NCBI RefSeq assembly: GCF_030930995.1
Contig: NZ_CP133217.1
Location: 1,974,001-2,038,000, forward strand
Source of the DNA: Thiothrix subterranea
GTDB lineage: Bacteria; Pseudomonadota; Gammaproteobacteria; Thiotrichales; Thiotrichaceae
Length of the DNA: 64,000 bases
Reading direction: 5' to 3'
Position 1 is the stretch's first letter. The number at the start of each line of letters is the position of its first letter. Under the pieces are notes generated by a model, which made no database searches, had not been told where the DNA came from, and worked only from the letters and a program-made list of their open reading frames with translations. The position numbers and the translations under genes are program-made. Of this stretch, positions 1 to 7,647 are shown piece after piece.

Positions 1-1568
1 TTGAAATCGCTTCGGCTGATGTGTCAATGTCGCCGGATAAAAAAGATATTTTCCTGAATGTCAGCGTGAACGAAGGAGCGCAGTACCGCATTGGTGACGT
101 GAGTGTCGCGGGAAATCCTGGTTTATCCAAAGAACAATTGGCTAAATCGGTTAAATTACGCAAAGGCGAAGTGTTTTCACAAAAAGCGTTGGAAGAAACC
201 CGTAAAAACCTTTCCAATCAGCTTGGTGCGCAAGGTTATGCGTTTACCAAAGTGGCGGCAACCCCGGATTTTGATGAAAACAATAAGCAAGTAGGTATTT
301 TGCTGTCCGTCGATCAGGGTAAGCGCACGTATGTCCGCCGCATCGACATTCGTGGTAATAACCGTACCAAAGATGAAGTGTACCGCCGTGAATTGCGTCA
401 GGTAGAAAGCTCGTGGTTCTCGAAAGAGCAGGTGGAGCGTTCCAAAACCCGCTTGCAGCGCCTGCCTTACGTTGAAGAAGCCACGATTGAGGTAGAACCG
501 GTTGCTGGCACAGAAGATCAGGTGGATTTGATTGTCACCGTGAATGAGCGTTCTTCTAACCAATTCCGGGTGGGGGCGGGTTATTCACAATCGCAAGGCG
601 TGTTATTCAACGTTAACCTTAACCAAGATAACTTCATGGGAACGGGTAAAAAGTTGGATGTGAACGTTGATAACAGTAAAGTCAATAAAAACTACAGCAT
701 CGGTTATACCAATCCTTATTATACGCCTGATGGTATTAGCCGTGGTTTCAGCGGTTATTACAAAGAATACGATGCTGAGGCAGAAGATATTGCCAGCTAT
801 GCCTCTAATCGTTACGGCGGCAGCGTCAATTACACCGTGCCATTGAGTGAGCATGATTCGGTATACGCCAGCGTCGGCGCGGAAAAGCGTGAAATTGTGT
901 TGGGTACTGCCCCGGCGCAGCGCATTAAAGATTTCGTCGATACCAACGGTGATGAATACAATCAATTGCCGGTGACGGTCAGCTATGTGCATGACACCCG
1001 CAACCGTACCGTTTTCCCAACCGAAGGCCAGCGTCATCGGGTTTCTTTGCAAACAGCCGTGCCGGGTAGCGATTTGGAATACCACAAATTGAACTATGAC
1101 GGTGCCGCTTATAAACCCATTACCGATAATGTTACGTTCGCGGTAAAAGGGAAAGTTGGTACGAGTACGACGGGCGGTGATCTCGATAATTTACCGTTTT
1201 TCGATAAATACTACGCGGGCGGCATTAACAGTGTGCGTGGTTTTGACCAGAGTTCATTGGGTTCACGTGATGAAAACGATGATCCAACCGGCGGTGATTT
1301 GTTAGTGACGGCGACGGCTGAAGTGCAATTCCCTGTTCCTTTAGCAGAAGATGTGAAAGGCTTGAAAATGAGCGCCTTCGTGGACGGCGGGAATGTGTTT
1401 GATGATACCGGTGATTTTAAAGCGGATGAGATGCGTTATTCCGCTGGTGTAGGCGCGGTCTGGTTATCGCCGATTGGCCCGCTGGAAGTCAGTTATGCGA
1501 AACCGTTGAATGCTGAAGAAACGGATAAAGAGCAGAAGGTACAATTCAGTATTGGGGCATCGTTCTAA
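1..1568 (+). CDS. bamA: Outer membrane protein assembly factor BamA (5' truncated by window edge)
   Basis: Central subunit of the BAM complex, which folds beta-barrel proteins into the outer membrane. The reading frame is already open at base 3 and gives 521 visible residues; the signal peptide and first POTRA repeats lie upstream of the window (E. coli BamA is about 810 residues). POTRA-type repeats fill roughly the first 170 residues (RIGDVSVAGN, TYVRRIDIRGN). The 16-strand barrel follows, with the conserved loop-6 motif SVRGF and a C-terminal aromatic beta-signal ending in Phe (FSIGASF). The skp gene starts 3 nt after the stop. This is the first gene of the bamA-skp-lpxD-fabZ-lpxA-lpxB block typical of gammaproteobacteria. 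Confidence 0.96.
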   Translation, partial: EIASADVSMSPDKKDIFLNVSVNEGAQYRIGDVSVAGNPGLSKEQLAKSVKLRKGEVFSQKALEETRKNLSNQLGAQGYAFTKVAATPDFDENNKQVGILLSVDQGKRTYVRRIDIRGNNRTKDEVYRRELRQVESSWFSKEQVERSKTRLQRLPYVEEATIEVEPVAGTEDQVDLIVTVNERSSNQFRVGAGYSQSQGVLFNVNLNQDNFMGTGKKLDVNVDNSKVNKNYSIGYTNPYYTPDGISRGFSGYYKEYDAEAEDIASYASNRYGGSVNYTVPLSEHDSVYASVGAEKREIVLGTAPAQRIKDFVDTNGDEYNQLPVTVSYVHDTRNRTVFPTEGQRHRVSLQTAVPGSDLEYHKLNYDGAAYKPITDNVTFAVKGKVGTSTTGGDLDNLPFFDKYYAGGINSVRGFDQSSLGSRDENDDPTGGDLLVTATAEVQFPVPLAEDVKGLKMSAFVDGGNVFDDTGDFKADEMRYSAGVGAVWLSPIGPLEVSYAKPLNAEETDKEQKVQFSIGASF

Positions 1569-1571
1569 GCC

Positions 1572-2153
1572 ATGTTGAAATTAGGCGCGTTATGCATGTG
1601 CGGGTTGTTGCTCTTGATGGGGCAACAATCCGTGGTTATTGCCGCTGATGAAGCAGAACAACGCCCGGTGCGTATTGCGATTGTGAATATGGCGGGTTTA
1701 CTGGAGAATGCGCCGCAGTCTAAAGCAGCGGATGCTCAATTGAAGCTGGATTTTGTGCCGCGTGAACGCAGGCTGGAGGCTGATCAAAAAGCTATCCGGC
1801 AATTGGAGGACGAGCTGTCCACCAGTATTCAATCCGGTGTATTGCCTGATCTTGAAAAAGTGGAAGGCCAACGCAAGTTACGTGACCTACAGCGCACTTA
1901 TGCGCGTGAGATGGAAGATTTTCGTGAGGCAGTCCGCCTTGCCCGCGATACGGCGATTGGTGCTTTGCAAGCCGAGATTGTGCAGGCGATTGTTGAAGTG
2001 CGTGAACGGGAAAAAATTGACCTCGTGTTACGCGAAAGCAATTACATTGTTGCCAGCGACCGCATTGATATGACCGCGCAAGTCATGCAGCATTTGGAGC
2101 AAAAATTCCAAGCAAAAGCCGCCGCAACACCCGCGACAGGTAAACAGGAGTGA
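1572..2153 (+). CDS. skp: Periplasmic chaperone Skp/OmpH
   Basis: Periplasmic holdase that keeps unfolded outer-membrane proteins soluble and delivers them to BamA, encoded just upstream. The 193-residue product has a signal peptide (hydrophobic about 4-18, likely cleavage near VVIA-ADEA). A charged helical coiled-coil region (about 60-145) corresponds to the tentacle helices of the OmpH family. It is slightly longer than E. coli Skp (161 residues) because of an Ala/Thr-rich C-terminal tail. The stop codon overlaps the lpxD start (ATGATGG), suggesting translational coupling. Confidence 0.9.
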   Translation: MLKLGALCMCGLLLLMGQQSVVIAADEAEQRPVRIAIVNMAGLLENAPQSKAADAQLKLDFVPRERRLEADQKAIRQLEDELSTSIQSGVLPDLEKVEGQRKLRDLQRTYAREMEDFREAVRLARDTAIGALQAEIVQAIVEVREREKIDLVLRESNYIVASDRIDMTAQVMQHLEQKFQAKAAATPATGKQE

Positions 2154-3148
2154 TGGCCATGCCCGAAGGCGTTTCGTTGCAGGCATTAGCCGAGTACACG
2201 GGTTCTACCTTGCAAGGTGATGCGCAATTACGCCTGTATGCGGTGGCTTCGATTGAAAAAGCGCAAGTCGGTGAGATTAGCTACATCCGTGATGCGAAAT
2301 ACCGTCATTATTTACAAACCTCACAGGCCAGTGCCTTGATTTTACCGCCGGATATGGCACAAGCCTACGACGGTAATTGTTTGATCAATCCCAATCCTTA
2401 CCTTGCGTATGCGCAAGTAGTCGGCATTATTTACCCCACCGTGCGCCCCATGCCCGCGATTCACCCTAGCGCGGTGATCGGTGCTGGGGTGGAATTGGGT
2501 GAGGGTGTGGTGATTGAAGCGGGTTGCGTGATTGGCACGGGCTGCCAGATTGGGGCGGGCAGTTGGTTGCACGCGAATGTGACCTTGTATGCCGATACTC
2601 AGATTGGGCAGCGTTGCATTATCCATTCCGGCGCGGTATTGGGGGCGGATGGCTTTGGGTTTGCCCCTGATCAGCGCACTTGGTTTAAGATTCCGCAAGT
2701 GGGTAACGTGGTAGTCGGCGATGATGTCGAAATCGGTGCAAACACTACCATTGACCGTGCGGCGCTGGGTTCAACCGTGATTGGTAACGGGGTTAAACTC
2801 GATAATCTGATTCAGATTGGGCATAACACCCAGATTGGCGATTATACCGCGATGGCTGCCTCTACTGCGGTGGCGGGCAGTGTGCAGATTGGCAAGCATT
2901 GCCAGATTGCGGGAATGTGTGCGATTGCGGGGCATTTGAGTATTGCCGATAATGTCGTGGTAACGGGGACGAGCATGGTTTCGCATTCGATTACCAAACC
3001 AGGGGTATACTCTTCTGGCACAACAATAGAGGAAAATGCGCTTTGGCGTAAAAACGCAGTGCGTTTTAACCAGTTGGACAAATTAGCACGCCGCTTACAG
3101 GAGTTAGAAAAACAACTGGCGGCTTTACAAAACAAAGGGAGTACGTGA
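2150..3148 (+). CDS. lpxD: UDP-3-O-acylglucosamine N-acyltransferase LpxD
   Basis: Third step of lipid A synthesis: transfers a 3-hydroxyacyl chain from acyl carrier protein to the 2-amino group of UDP-3-O-acylglucosamine. The 332 residues comprise an N-terminal uridine-binding domain (1-100), then a left-handed beta-helix of hexapeptide repeats (about 103-290, I-G-x-G-x-x pattern), then a helical C-terminus rich in Leu/Gln. The catalytic His is H225 in [10 protein letters not shown], matching E. coli H239. The start overlaps the skp stop. A second in-frame ATG three codons on is also possible. Confidence 0.96.
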   Translation: MMAMPEGVSLQALAEYTGSTLQGDAQLRLYAVASIEKAQVGEISYIRDAKYRHYLQTSQASALILPPDMAQAYDGNCLINPNPYLAYAQVVGIIYPTVRPMPAIHPSAVIGAGVELGEGVVIEAGCVIGTGCQIGAGSWLHANVTLYADTQIGQRCIIHSGAVLGADGFGFAPDQRTWFKIPQVGNVVVGDDVEIGANTTIDRAALGSTVIGNGVKLDNLIQIGHNTQIGDYTAMAASTAVAGSVQIGKHCQIAGMCAIAGHLSIADNVVVTGTSMVSHSITKPGVYSSGTTIEENALWRKNAVRFNQLDKLARRLQELEKQLAALQNKGST

Positions 3149-3154
3149 ACCGCT

Positions 3155-3607
3155 ATGGGCACCATGAACGTTGAACAAATCAGAAATTATCTACCCCACC
3201 GTTACCCGTTTTTGTTGGTTGACCGCGTGGTGGAATACGAAGTCGGCAAGTCATTGACCGCTATTAAAAATGTCACCGTGAATGAGCCGTGGGTCAACGG
3301 GCATTTCCCGCATCAGCCGATTATGCCGGGGGTGCTCATTATCGAAGCTTTGGCACAAGCCACTGGTTTGTTAGGTTTCCGCACCATGGGCGAAGAGCCG
3401 CAAACCGATACCTTGTATTTGTTGGTGGCAGTGGATAAAGCGCGTTTTAAACAAGCGGTTGTCCCCGGTGATCAGTTGGTGATGAAGGTTGAATTGGTGA
3501 AGCGCAAAGGCATTATGTGGGTGTTCACGGCGGAAGCACGGGTCGATGGTAAGCTCGCAGTGTCGGCTGAATTGATGTGTGCGGCGAAAAAAGAGACTGC
3601 GGCTTGA
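3155..3607 (+). CDS. fabZ: 3-hydroxyacyl-ACP dehydratase FabZ
   Basis: Dehydrates 3-hydroxyacyl-ACP in fatty acid elongation and competes with LpxA/LpxD for 3-hydroxyacyl-ACP, which explains its place in the lipid A operon. The 150-residue hot-dog-fold protein has the catalytic His in GHFPHQPIMPG (H50) and the catalytic Glu in IIEALAQ (E64). Upstream GGGAG supports the start at 3155; an ATG three codons later (3164) would give the more usual family N-terminus and cannot be excluded. The stop TGA overlaps the TTG start of lpxA. Confidence 0.95.
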   Translation: MGTMNVEQIRNYLPHRYPFLLVDRVVEYEVGKSLTAIKNVTVNEPWVNGHFPHQPIMPGVLIIEALAQATGLLGFRTMGEEPQTDTLYLLVAVDKARFKQAVVPGDQLVMKVELVKRKGIMWVFTAEARVDGKLAVSAELMCAAKKETAA

Positions 3608-4383
3608 GCCGTTTGATTCACCCTACCGCGATTATACACCCGTCGGCGCAATTGGCTGACGGCGTGGAAGTGGGCGCGTACAGCGTGATCGGTGCGGATG
3701 TCAGCATCGGTCAGGCCAGTCGGATTGGTTCGCACGTGGTGATTGACGGCCCGACGCGCATTGGTGCAGAAAACCAGATTTACCAGTTTGCCTCAGTGGG
3801 CGCAGCACCGCAGGATAAAAAATTCAACGGTGAGCCGACCGAATTAATCATTGGTGATCGCAACGTTATTCGTGAATGCTGCACCTTGAACCGTGGCACT
3901 GCGCAAGACAAAGGCAAAACCGTGATCGGGGATGATAACTGGATCATGGCTTACGTGCACATTGCGCACGATTGCATCATTGGCAATAACACAATTTTTG
4001 CTAACAGTGCGACGTTGGCAGGGCATGTGGAAATCCGTGATTGGGTGATCTTGGGTGGTTTCACCTTGGTACACCAGTTTTGCACCATTGGCGAACACGC
4101 TTTCACCGGCATGGGGTCGGCGATTGCGAAAGATGTGCCGCCGTATGCCATGGTGACAGGCACGCCCGCTGAGCCGCGCAGTATCAATATGGAAGGCTTG
4201 AAACGCCGGGGTTATAGCACCGAAGCGATTCACCGCATTAAAGAAGCGCATCGCATTCTGTACCGCCACAATTTGACCACACAGGAAGCCCTCGCGAAAA
4301 TTGATGTGGATTTCGGTGAATATGCCGAGATTCGCTTGTTACTCGACTTCTGCCATAACAGCCAGCGGGGGCTGATTCGTTAA
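3604..4383 (+). CDS. lpxA: UDP-N-acetylglucosamine acyltransferase LpxA
   Basis: First committed step of lipid A synthesis: 3-O-acylation of UDP-GlcNAc from 3-hydroxyacyl-ACP. Hexapeptide beta-helix protein with the catalytic His in HIAHDCIIGNN (H122; E. coli H125) and the family motif NVIRECCTLNRGT. I start it at the TTG overlapping the fabZ stop (TTGA). That gives 259 residues beginning MSRLIHPTAIIHP, close to the 262 residues of E. coli LpxA. An ATG at 3577 is in frame but would overlap fabZ by 31 nt and add nine residues that do not resemble the family. Confidence 0.95.
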   Translation: MSRLIHPTAIIHPSAQLADGVEVGAYSVIGADVSIGQASRIGSHVVIDGPTRIGAENQIYQFASVGAAPQDKKFNGEPTELIIGDRNVIRECCTLNRGTAQDKGKTVIGDDNWIMAYVHIAHDCIIGNNTIFANSATLAGHVEIRDWVILGGFTLVHQFCTIGEHAFTGMGSAIAKDVPPYAMVTGTPAEPRSINMEGLKRRGYSTEAIHRIKEAHRILYRHNLTTQEALAKIDVDFGEYAEIRLLLDFCHNSQRGLIR

Positions 4384-4386
4384 CGC

Positions 4387-5541
4387 ATGAAGCGTATAGC
4401 CATTATTGCCGGAGAAGCGTCAGGTGATTTACTGGCGGCGCGTCTGATCCTTGCCTTGCGCGAACTTCGCCCTGAACTGGTGTTTGAAGGGATTGCAGGC
4501 AGTGAAATGCAGGCGGCGGGTTGCACCAGTTTATTCCCGATGGAAAAATTTTCGGTCATGGGGCTGGTGGAAGTGTTGCCGCGCTTGCCCGAATTATTGG
4601 CTATCCGCAAACAATTGCTGCAACGTTGGCAAGCAAATCCGCCGGATTTATTCATTGGCGTGGATGCGCCCGATTTAAACCTGCCCATTGCGAAAAAGTT
4701 ACACGCACTCGGCATTCCCACGGTGCATTATGTCAGCCCGTCCGTATGGGCATGGCGTGCCAAACGGGTGCGCAAAATGCGTGGCAATCTTGATTTAATG
4801 CTGACCTTATTCCCATTTGAAGTGGATTTTTACCGCGAGCATGGCATTCCGGCGGTGTTCGTCGGGCATCCATTGGCAGATGAAGTAAGCTTCAACGCGG
4901 ATCGGCAAAGCGCCCGTGAGCAATTGGATTTGCCGCTGACCAAACCGCTGCTGGCGATTTTGCCGGGCAGTCGCTTGGGTGAAGTGCGCCGTCTCGCCCC
5001 GGATTTTTTCAAAGCCGCCTTGCAATTGCAGCAACAATACCCTGAATTACGCTTAGCAACACCCGCCGCAACGCCGCGCTTGCGGCAAGAATTGGAAACG
5101 ATTCGGCAGGATATTGCTCCAGAACTCATCCTTAAGGTATTGAACGGACAATCCCGCACCTTAATGCAAGCGGCGGATCACATTCTATTAGCGTCTGGAA
5201 CGGCGGTGTTGGAAGGCATGTTAGCCGGACGTTTGATGGTGGCGGCTTATCGGGTTGCACCATTGACTGCTTGGCTGATTCGCACCTTCAAATTGCTCAA
5301 AGTCCGGTTTGTTACCTTGCCGAATAATCTTGCTGGTGAAGAGCTTGTGCTGGAATTGTTGCAAGAGCAGGTAACACCGGCGAATCTGGTACAGGCGTTA
5401 GAACGTCTATTTAACCTACCCGATGAACGCCAGCAGTATATTTTGCAACGTTTTCAGGCATTGCACGCGCAACTACGACAAAACGCGAGTGCCAGTGCCG
5501 CTCATGCTATCCTTAACCATTTTCCGACCAAAAAATCCTAG
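4387..5541 (+). CDS. lpxB: Lipid-A-disaccharide synthase LpxB
   Basis: GT19 glycosyltransferase that condenses UDP-2,3-diacylglucosamine with lipid X to form the lipid A disaccharide on the inner face of the cytoplasmic membrane. It has 384 residues, close to E. coli (382). Diagnostic stretches are IAGEASGDLLAARLI at the N-terminus, FIGVDAPDLNLP, YVSPSVWAWRAKRV, LPGSRLGEVRRLAP and LLASGTAVLEGML. It starts 3 nt after the lpxA stop, in the same operon. Confidence 0.96.
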   Translation: MKRIAIIAGEASGDLLAARLILALRELRPELVFEGIAGSEMQAAGCTSLFPMEKFSVMGLVEVLPRLPELLAIRKQLLQRWQANPPDLFIGVDAPDLNLPIAKKLHALGIPTVHYVSPSVWAWRAKRVRKMRGNLDLMLTLFPFEVDFYREHGIPAVFVGHPLADEVSFNADRQSAREQLDLPLTKPLLAILPGSRLGEVRRLAPDFFKAALQLQQQYPELRLATPAATPRLRQELETIRQDIAPELILKVLNGQSRTLMQAADHILLASGTAVLEGMLAGRLMVAAYRVAPLTAWLIRTFKLLKVRFVTLPNNLAGEELVLELLQEQVTPANLVQALERLFNLPDERQQYILQRFQALHAQLRQNASASAAHAILNHFPTKKS

Positions 5542-5553
5542 AGACAGTACACC

Positions 5554-6093
5554 ATGGTCTATCTTACCAAACTCAAACACACAGGCTCCGTCATTAGTTC
5601 CAGCGATAAGTTTGGGGCGAAAATGTTTGAGGTCGCGGCGCGTTATTTTTCACATTACACGCGCGGTATTTTTATTGGCACGGGCAGTGGGGTGGTGGCG
5701 CAATATTTCATGCAAACCCCTGTTCCCTTTGCGTTTGTGGAGAAGCATCCTGATTTTGTACGCCAATTCCATGCGCGTTTTGGCGCCGATACCCCGCTGT
5801 TGGCGAAGGATTTTTTCACACTGCCAATTGATGAAAGTGATGAAGGTTTAGGCAACTGCATTATGGTGTCATGTATGCCGGTCACGGGGATGTTTTATTC
5901 TGAAAAATTGGTGGAACAATTTCGTGATGCGCTTAACAGTGGCTCAACGATTGTGCAGATGAGTTATACCCCATTTATTAAGCAAATCCGTTTATTCGAG
6001 CGTTTGCAGCGGGAAGGTTTTAAAATCCAACGAGTGAGCACCGTATTTTTCAATATTCCACCTGCTTCGGTATTTGTGTTGAGGAAAGCGTGA
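5554..6093 (+). CDS. PmtA-like class I SAM-dependent methyltransferase (probable phospholipid N-methyltransferase)
   Basis: A 179-residue Rossmann-type methyltransferase. The SAM-binding glycine motif is [10 protein letters not shown] (39-48), with the acidic residue ending strand 2 in FVEKHPDF (about 62-69). [12 protein letters not shown] occupies the place where PmtA-type enzymes have their substrate-loop motif, VQMSYTP matches the PmtA 'VQFTYxP' region, and the C-terminus [14 protein letters not shown] resembles the PmtA 'NxPPAxV' ending. PmtA methylates phosphatidylethanolamine towards phosphatidylcholine; that substrate is inferred here. It lies 12 nt after lpxB and overlaps rnhB, an unusual insertion into the lpx-rnhB order. 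It could instead be an rRNA or quinone methyltransferase. Confidence 0.65.
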   Translation: MVYLTKLKHTGSVISSSDKFGAKMFEVAARYFSHYTRGIFIGTGSGVVAQYFMQTPVPFAFVEKHPDFVRQFHARFGADTPLLAKDFFTLPIDESDEGLGNCIMVSCMPVTGMFYSEKLVEQFRDALNSGSTIVQMSYTPFIKQIRLFERLQREGFKIQRVSTVFFNIPPASVFVLRKA

Positions 6094-6665
6094 TGTTGGT
6101 GGCGGGTGTGGATGAGGTAGGGCGTGGGCCATTGGCGGGCGCTGTGGTCGCGGCAGCGGTCATCCTCGACCCGCAGCGCCCGATTGCTGGCTTGAATGAT
6201 TCCAAGAAATTGACCGAGAAACGCCGTGAACGGTTAGCGCTTGAAATCCGCGAAAAGGCGCTGGCATGGAGCCTTGGGCGTGCTGAGGTGGAAGAAATTG
6301 ATGCGATCAATATTCTGCAAGCGACGTTTCTGGCGATGCAACGGGCGTTGGAAGGCTTAAACATCCAGCCTGATTTTGTGAAGATTGATGGCAACCATTG
6401 CCCAAAGCTGGCGTATAAAATGGAGGCGATTATTGGCGGTGATGCGACAGTGGCGGAAATCAGTGCGGCGTCGATCATTGCGAAAGTGGCGCGGGATGCG
6501 GAGTTGGTGGCATTGGATGCGATTTATCCGCAATACGGTTTTGCCAAGCATAAAGGCTATGGCACGGCGGCGCATTTAGCCGCTTTGCAGGAATTTGGCG
6601 CAACGCCAATTCATCGTCGAAGTTTTGCCCCGGTTAAAAAAGCGCTGGATGCCGCCGCCACATAA
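6090..6665 (+). CDS. rnhB: Ribonuclease HII
   Basis: Removes ribonucleotides misincorporated into DNA by cutting the RNA strand of RNA-DNA junctions, with Mn2+ or Mg2+. The 191 residues show [14 protein letters not shown] with catalytic D8 and E9, then [11 protein letters not shown], and [10 protein letters not shown] containing the third catalytic Asp. [12 protein letters not shown] and [11 protein letters not shown] are also typical. A GTG at 6090 overlaps the preceding stop (GTGATG); the ATG one codon on is an alternative start. In E. coli rnhB sits directly between lpxB and dnaE; here the same order is kept with insertions. Confidence 0.95.
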   Translation: MMLVAGVDEVGRGPLAGAVVAAAVILDPQRPIAGLNDSKKLTEKRRERLALEIREKALAWSLGRAEVEEIDAINILQATFLAMQRALEGLNIQPDFVKIDGNHCPKLAYKMEAIIGGDATVAEISAASIIAKVARDAELVALDAIYPQYGFAKHKGYGTAAHLAALQEFGATPIHRRSFAPVKKALDAAAT

Positions 6666-6675
6666 GCCTTGTGTG

Positions 6676-6697
6676 CCGACTATTATTTGGTAGTCGG
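6676..6697. terminator. Hairpin between convergent genes
   Basis: A 7-bp perfect stem CCGACTA / TAGTCGG with an 8-nt loop lies between rnhB and the convergent membrane protein gene and includes that gene's stop codon. No T-tract follows on either strand, so intrinsic termination is uncertain; it may act as an mRNA 3' end stabiliser. Confidence 0.35.
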
Positions 6698-7216
6698 TGA
6701 AGCATTGATCAAACGAGGCTTGGTTTTTCCTTTGGGTAACAATTCCATTTTGGCTTTTTCTTGACGGATGCGTAACACATAGCCGCCCAGTGCGCCGCCA
6801 GCCGTGGTCAACATTAGCAACCCTAGCGTGATGAACTGCGTCAGTAACAGCAAACCGCCGATGCCCGCTGCCCCCGCAAACGCGATGCCCACCTTGATAT
6901 TCGCTTCGGTGGAAGAGCGACGTACTTCCTGAATTGTCTCCTGATGTGCTTGTTTGATGACGCGATGCTTGGCGCGTTCGGCATTGACGCGCAGCGCTTC
7001 GCGCTCTTTCGCGTGGCATTCTTGTAAGCGACTGATTTCATCTTTGTTGTGGTGTGCCGCCATTGAACTGAACCAAGCGGAGGTGAGTACGCCCACAATG
7101 CCGACAGGAATCAACAGTCGCAACCAGCCCCAGCCGCTCAATTCGGCGGGCGCAATCAACACCAATACCACGGTGATGGCTTGTAGCAATAAAATGCCGG
7201 GTAGAAATTTCAGCAC
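6683..7216 (-). CDS. Four-helix membrane protein with central coiled coil, function unknown
   Basis: Not recognised as a named family. The 177 residues contain two hydrophobic segments near the N-terminus (about 4-22 and 32-50), a long charged helix about 58-105 (likely coiled coil, Arg/Glu/His-rich), and two further hydrophobic segments (about 108-128 and 130-149, glycine-rich). The C-terminal tail is basic. The GTG start is preceded by AAAGGA at good spacing. It is transcribed against its neighbours, so it is a separate unit inserted between rnhB and the dnaE unit. Confidence 0.7.
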   Translation of the reverse strand: MLKFLPGILLLQAITVVLVLIAPAELSGWGWLRLLIPVGIVGVLTSAWFSSMAAHHNKDEISRLQECHAKEREALRVNAERAKHRVIKQAHQETIQEVRRSSTEANIKVGIAFAGAAGIGGLLLLTQFITLGLLMLTTAGGALGGYVLRIRQEKAKMELLPKGKTKPRLINASPTTK

Positions 7217-7234
7217 TGTGAGTGTCCTTTTCTT

Positions 7235-7263
7235 CTGTCAGGTTCTGATTCGGGGATTATAAT
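7235..7263 (+). promoter_or_regulatory. Candidate sigma-70 promoter for the MazG-like gene and dnaE
   Basis: CTGTCA (4/6 to the -35 consensus), a 17-nt spacer and a perfect TATAAT at 7258-7263, 28 nt before the MazG-like start codon. It lies between divergent genes, where a promoter is expected. Confidence 0.55.
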
Positions 7264-7290
7264 GCTTATTGGATTCAACAGGACATTACC

Positions 7291-7647
7291 ATGCTGCCGA
7301 AAGACCTTGTGGATGAACTCATGCACTTCCGCGCCGAACGTGATTGGGCGCAGTTCCACACCCCGCGCAACCTTGCGATTTCGCTATCTTTAGAAGCGGG
7401 CGAAGTGCTGGAATTGTTTCAGTGGGAAGACCGGCAGGGTGCGGCGTTGGATCACATCATGCCGCAATTGCGTGATGAAGTGGCAGATGTGGCAACCTAC
7501 CTGACGTATTTGTGTGCGGATTTGGGGATTGATTTGGAAGCGGCGGTGCGGGAGAAGATGGTGCAAAATCGGCGTAAATATCCGGTGGAATTGGCGAAAG
7601 GGTCGGCGAAGAAATATACCGAATTGCGGGCAGGGGGCGAAGCATGA
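7291..7647 (+). CDS. MazG-like nucleotide pyrophosphohydrolase
   Basis: Predicted all-alpha NTP pyrophosphohydrolase of the MazG / RS21-C6 (dCTPase) type, which hydrolyses non-canonical or excess nucleoside triphosphates to monophosphates. The 118 residues show the Mg2+-binding acidic signatures SLEAGEVLELFQW (EAxE-like) and LRDEVADVATYL (DExxD), the usual pair for this family, and the C-terminal YPVEKxK-like motif (KYPVELAKGSAKKYTEL). The stop overlaps the dnaE start (ATGA), so it is translationally coupled to the replicative polymerase gene, consistent with nucleotide-pool sanitation at replication. RBS AGGA precedes the ATG. Confidence 0.82.
   Translation: MLPKDLVDELMHFRAERDWAQFHTPRNLAISLSLEAGEVLELFQWEDRQGAALDHIMPQLRDEVADVATYLTYLCADLGIDLEAAVREKMVQNRRKYPVELAKGSAKKYTELRAGGEA

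Noticed and set aside
603-1085. A 160-codon minus-strand frame inside bamA
   Set aside because: It overlaps the BamA barrel codons throughout and shows no independent motif or start signal; a shadow frame.
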